A DNA stretch of 27,216 nt from assembly GCA_964438605.1 (NCBI GenBank), contig CAYTKT010000028.1:1-27216 (forward strand), written 5' to 3'. The first letter of the stretch is position 1, and the number at the start of each line of letters is the position of its first letter. The notes below the pieces were generated by a model. That model saw only the letters and a program-made list of their open reading frames with translations. It had not been told where the DNA came from and did no database searches. This DNA comes from Alangreenwoodia sp964438605. GTDB taxonomy: Bacteria; Bacillota; Clostridia; Peptostreptococcales; Anaerovoracaceae. This document shows positions 24,795 to 27,216 of this stretch, in pieces. Both the position numbers and the translations under genes were made by a program.

Positions 24795-26044
24795 AAAAAC
24801 GCATCTTACTCATACTGCTGGTGCTGGCAACTGTAATATTTTTGACTTCCTGTAACGGCTCGAAGACTGGTGATGATCACGACACTTTGACTATTATGGG
24901 AAAGCAGACCGATCTGGAAAAGAGTTATATGACCAGCATCTTTGAGCAGTATGAGAAGGCTACCGGAAACGAGCTGGATATTATATCGATTGAAGACGCC
25001 AAATATGAGACGGAGGCTGCCGCCCGGTTTAAACGTGGAGACGTGCCGGATGTGTTCATGCATTTTCATAATGCTGAGTTAGGGTACTTCAATGTTGACG
25101 ATAATTTTTATTATCTCAATAATGAACAATGGACGGAGGAACTGACAGACAGTGCCAAAGCCTATTGCATGGATGGGGATGGAAATTTGTTGGGACTTCC
25201 ATTCTGGGAGAGTTCGGTTTCCGGATGTTACTACAACAAGACGATTTTGGACAGTCTGGGGATGGAAGCGGCTGCTACCCAGGCAGAGTTTGACATGCTG
25301 TGCCAGACATTGAAGGAGATCGGCTATACGCCCATCTGCTGGCCTGCAGACGGCTGCTCCTGGATGATGCAGTTCGGTCTGGACCCCATCTTTGCTGATA
25401 ATCCCAATCTGCTGGAACAGCTGAATAACAATAAGATCACTTATGCTGACATTCCCCAGGTGAAATCCATGGTGGAGTGGATCGCCGGCGCTGCAGACAA
25501 GGGCTGGTTTGGCTCTAATTATATGGAGACAGACTGGTCCCGAATCAGTCCTTCGCTGTCTTCCGGAGAAGCGGTGATGACTTTCATCTGGGATACCTGG
25601 TTTTATACGGATTTTGAAGAAGGAAAATATTCGGTGGAAGATTTTGCACTGATGCCCGTCTTTATGAACACCGTAGACGGCGGTACTTATGAAGGCGGAA
25701 ACTTAAACATGATGATGGTCAATAAAAACAGCGAAAGATTGGAAACAGCGCTGGATTTTCTCTCATTCTGCGCTACACCAAAGAATTATAACGAGGCCTT
25801 TGACGGAATCGCCACGGTGAATTGCTTTAAAGGGCAGACTACTAATATTCAGTCTCAAATGGTGACAGATTCTATGGCTTCTATCGAGGCCCTGGAACGT
25901 GTTTCCACCGCTTCCACCAGGATTGTGGGTTACAGTGCGGAGGATGTGAGAGCAGCTTTTGACAGTCTGCTGCGCAAGCGCACAGATGTCAAAGGCTGCA
26001 TAGAGCTCATGGATGAATATCGTATGAAGGAGGCGAAGCAGTGA
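24791..26044 (+). CDS. Family 1 extracellular solute-binding lipoprotein without transporter genes
   Basis: 417 residues. Lipobox LTSC with Cys21, then a typical ABC-sugar type binding protein: early KYETEAAARFKRGDVPDVF, central GLPFWESSVSGCYYNK, late FDSLLRKRTDVKGC. Its ATG overlaps the stop of the kinase gene (ATGA, 24791-24794), so the two are translationally coupled. No permease or ATPase genes follow: a hairpin and a non-coding gap come next. This favours a co-receptor role for the adjacent Cache kinase over transport, though a distant transporter could use it. The ligand is probably a sugar or oligosaccharide by family, not by evidence here. Confidence 0.92.
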   Translation: MKKRILLILLVLATVIFLTSCNGSKTGDDHDTLTIMGKQTDLEKSYMTSIFEQYEKATGNELDIISIEDAKYETEAAARFKRGDVPDVFMHFHNAELGYFNVDDNFYYLNNEQWTEELTDSAKAYCMDGDGNLLGLPFWESSVSGCYYNKTILDSLGMEAAATQAEFDMLCQTLKEIGYTPICWPADGCSWMMQFGLDPIFADNPNLLEQLNNNKITYADIPQVKSMVEWIAGAADKGWFGSNYMETDWSRISPSLSSGEAVMTFIWDTWFYTDFEEGKYSVEDFALMPVFMNTVDGGTYEGGNLNMMMVNKNSERLETALDFLSFCATPKNYNEAFDGIATVNCFKGQTTNIQSQMVTDSMASIEALERVSTASTRIVGYSAEDVRAAFDSLLRKRTDVKGCIELMDEYRMKEAKQ

Positions 26045-26071
26045 GGCGTTTCATCAGATGGTGAAACGCCT
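26044..26071 (+). other. Hairpin abutting the stop codon
   Basis: AGGCGTTTCA (26044-26053) and TGAAACGCCT (26062-26071) form a perfect 10-base stem with an 8-base loop, beginning at the last base of the solute-binding protein stop. No U-run follows, so it is better read as an mRNA 3'-end stabiliser or an imperfect terminator. Confidence 0.55.
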
Positions 26072-26413
26072 GTCAAGTCGGGCTCTGTGCAATAGTATCA
26101 GACAGATTTGTGACAGGTCAGGATTGATTGTGGGTAAAGGCAGGGCAAGCGTCCAAAATCCACAAAAATGTCTAAATTTTTAAATATAGAATATAGAAAA
26201 TCAAGCAAGATTATCTGAGCTGATACAGTCTTGAAGCTGAGTTGCCTGTCAGCAGTTCTATCCGGCAGGTTTGAAACAGGCGTTGAATCATACTATAAAA
26301 CAGAGGACAGAACCGAAAAATGGCTCTGTCCTCCCATATTAACTGTTTTTTGATCTTATGTCACTTTTTTATTCTATAAAGACCATGAAACAGTTATTTA
26401 CTGTATTTTTTGC
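26072..26413. other. Non-coding gap between convergent genes
   Basis: No gene is supported. It holds CCTGTC/GGCAGG complements near 26246-26270 and the bidirectional terminator at 26297-26348. The rest is unremarkable AT-rich sequence. Confidence 0.55.
26297..26348. terminator. Bidirectional terminator between convergent genes
   Basis: GAGGACAGA (26303-26311) and TCTGTCCTC (26325-26333) are perfect complements. An outer AAAACAG/CTGTTTT pair adds a second stem on the plus strand ending in TTTTTT, and on the minus strand the core hairpin is followed by TGTTTTATAG. It suits the convergent operon (left) and SLH gene (right). Confidence 0.7.
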
Positions 26414-27145
26414 TTATTTCACAACATTCTCACAAAAACGCATCAGAATCGTTGCAACCTGCCCGCGGGCTGCATTTTCCTTCGGAGCCAGGCGTCCGTC
26501 GCCGGTTCCGTTGATTAAACCCGCACTAACGGCCCAGTTCATTGCTTCCGAAGCATAGCTGCTTACTTCGCCTTTGTCCGTAAATGTTCCTGTTGTATTC
26601 TGTTGATCTGTCGGATACCCATTCTTTTCTGCATAACGATACAGAATCGTCGCAAGCTGTTCTCTCGTCACGTCGTCCTCCGGGCCAAATGCATTGTTGC
26701 TGTACCCTTTGACAACCCCCTGGCTTTCTGCCCAGGCAACGGCATCAGAATAGTAGGCATTCGCCGCAACATCACCGAAGTCAGCGTTTACTGCATCCGG
26801 TTCATAGGCCAGGCGGTAGAGGACCGTAACGAGCATTCCGCGTGTCATGTTTCCATCCGGTGTAAATTTGTTGTCTCCGGTGCCGTTAAAGAGCTGGCGT
26901 GCCGCGACAAACTCGACAGCGTCCGATGCCCAGTGATGCACAGCCTCAACATCCTCAAATGTTTCGGTCTTGTCGACGATCTTGAGCGTCACGTCGCCTT
27001 CAACATTCAGCACAACGCCGTTTTCTCCGATTACACAGTCGCGGACGATCTCCTCGGTGCCATCCTCATGGACGATTATGGCCACGGTGCCAGGCCCGAA
27101 CTCGGAAACAGGCACTTCCACCTTTGTTTTTGGTATGACGGGCAT
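26414..27145 (-). pseudogene. SLH-domain C-terminal part of a surface protein, N-terminus missing
   Basis: 243 codons from the first in-frame ATG (27145) to the stop at 26414. The start region (VEVPVSEFGPGTVAIIV) is the beta-type module that normally sits between a large ectodomain and the anchor, followed by three SLH repeats (about 60-102, 122-165, 185-235; motifs FNGTGDNKFTPDGNMTR, VTREQLATILYRY, GTGDGRLAPKENAARG). There is no signal peptide, so it could not be exported as it stands, no ribosome site lies before the ATG, and in-frame TAA and TAG occur within 55 bases upstream. Homologous SLH tails belong to proteins many hundreds of residues long. I read it as the 3' end of a disrupted gene or a silent cassette. 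A base error near 27145 is an alternative. Confidence 0.75.
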
Positions 27146-27151
27146 GCCCGT
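27138..27151. repeat. 14-base perfect palindrome at the SLH truncation point
   Basis: ACGGGCATGCCCGT reads the same on both strands and covers the first in-frame ATG of the truncated SLH frame, exactly where family-like sequence stops. It may be an insertion target or rearrangement junction. Confidence 0.7.
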
Positions 27152-27216
27152 GTTCTGTGGTGAAAGCCCATATAGGCGTAGCTACCGACGAACTTAATAG
27201 CGACTCCCAAGGTTTG
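27150..27216 (+). mobile_element. Possible 5' end of a group II intron or similar element
   Basis: From GTGTTCTG (27150) the sequence no longer resembles the SLH gene and contains TGTGG-TGAAAGC-CCATA, able to fold as a hairpin, then GCGTAGCTACCGACGAAC. This style (a GTG start, a GTGAAAG loop, a hairpin just upstream) resembles the first domain of bacterial group II introns, but the window ends after 67 bases and no maturase or domain V is visible. Weak call. Confidence 0.22.

Noticed and set aside
26394..26430. Small ACAGT/ACTGT hairpin at the end of the SLH frame
   Set aside because: Five-base arms and a weak U-run; the hairpin at 26297-26348 is the better terminator.

Overview
The window looks like chromosome from an anaerobic, low-to-mid GC Bacillota of class Clostridia. 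The evidence is strong AGGAGG ribosome binding sites with frequent TTG/GTG starts, SLH-anchored surface proteins, an FMN-riboswitch riboflavin operon, a DtxR-type regulator, lipoproteins with Gram-positive lipoboxes, and a c-di-GMP-I riboswitch ahead of type IV pilus genes. I cannot name genus or species. No rRNA, tRNA or CRISPR array was seen.

Left part (1-8000). An empty stretch with a terminator and a near-consensus promoter leads to a secreted C39-like/SLH protein (565-1893). A textbook promoter, an FMN riboswitch and its attenuator terminator follow, then the loosely spaced riboflavin operon ribD, ribE, ribB, ribA, ribH (2179-7248). RibB and RibA are separate proteins, whereas Bacillota usually have fused RibBA. 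RibD and RibA carry low-complexity expansions, and the gaps are long and partly repetitive. After a terminator comes a LUD-domain protein (7324-7962).

Middle, minus strand (8120-10640). A DtxR-family metalloregulator with a TTG start and the ribosome-associated GTPase TypA/BipA with its own promoter. A perfect-arm palindrome lies between them.

Right part, plus strand (10850-26044). A strong promoter and a c-di-GMP-I riboswitch with terminator precede a 700-base leader holding decayed or very small reading frames. Then come a transglutaminase-like lipoprotein, a PilC platform protein, four small pseudopilin-like membrane proteins and the retraction ATPase PilT. Next is a signalling block: a REC/HD-GYP/PAS/GGDEF regulator that looks able both to make and to break c-di-GMP, a free Hpt protein, a BvgS-like hybrid kinase with its own solute-binding sensor, a Cache/PAS hybrid kinase with two receiver domains, and an orphan solute-binding lipoprotein overlapping it.

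These parts read as one possible circuit: extracellular ligand, two hybrid kinases, Hpt, c-di-GMP enzyme, c-di-GMP, riboswitch, surface enzyme and pilus. Each component is supported by sequence; the wiring is inference. At the right edge (26414-27145, minus) lies the SLH end of a surface protein lacking its N-terminal part, cut next to a 14-base palindrome, with possible mobile-element sequence beyond it.
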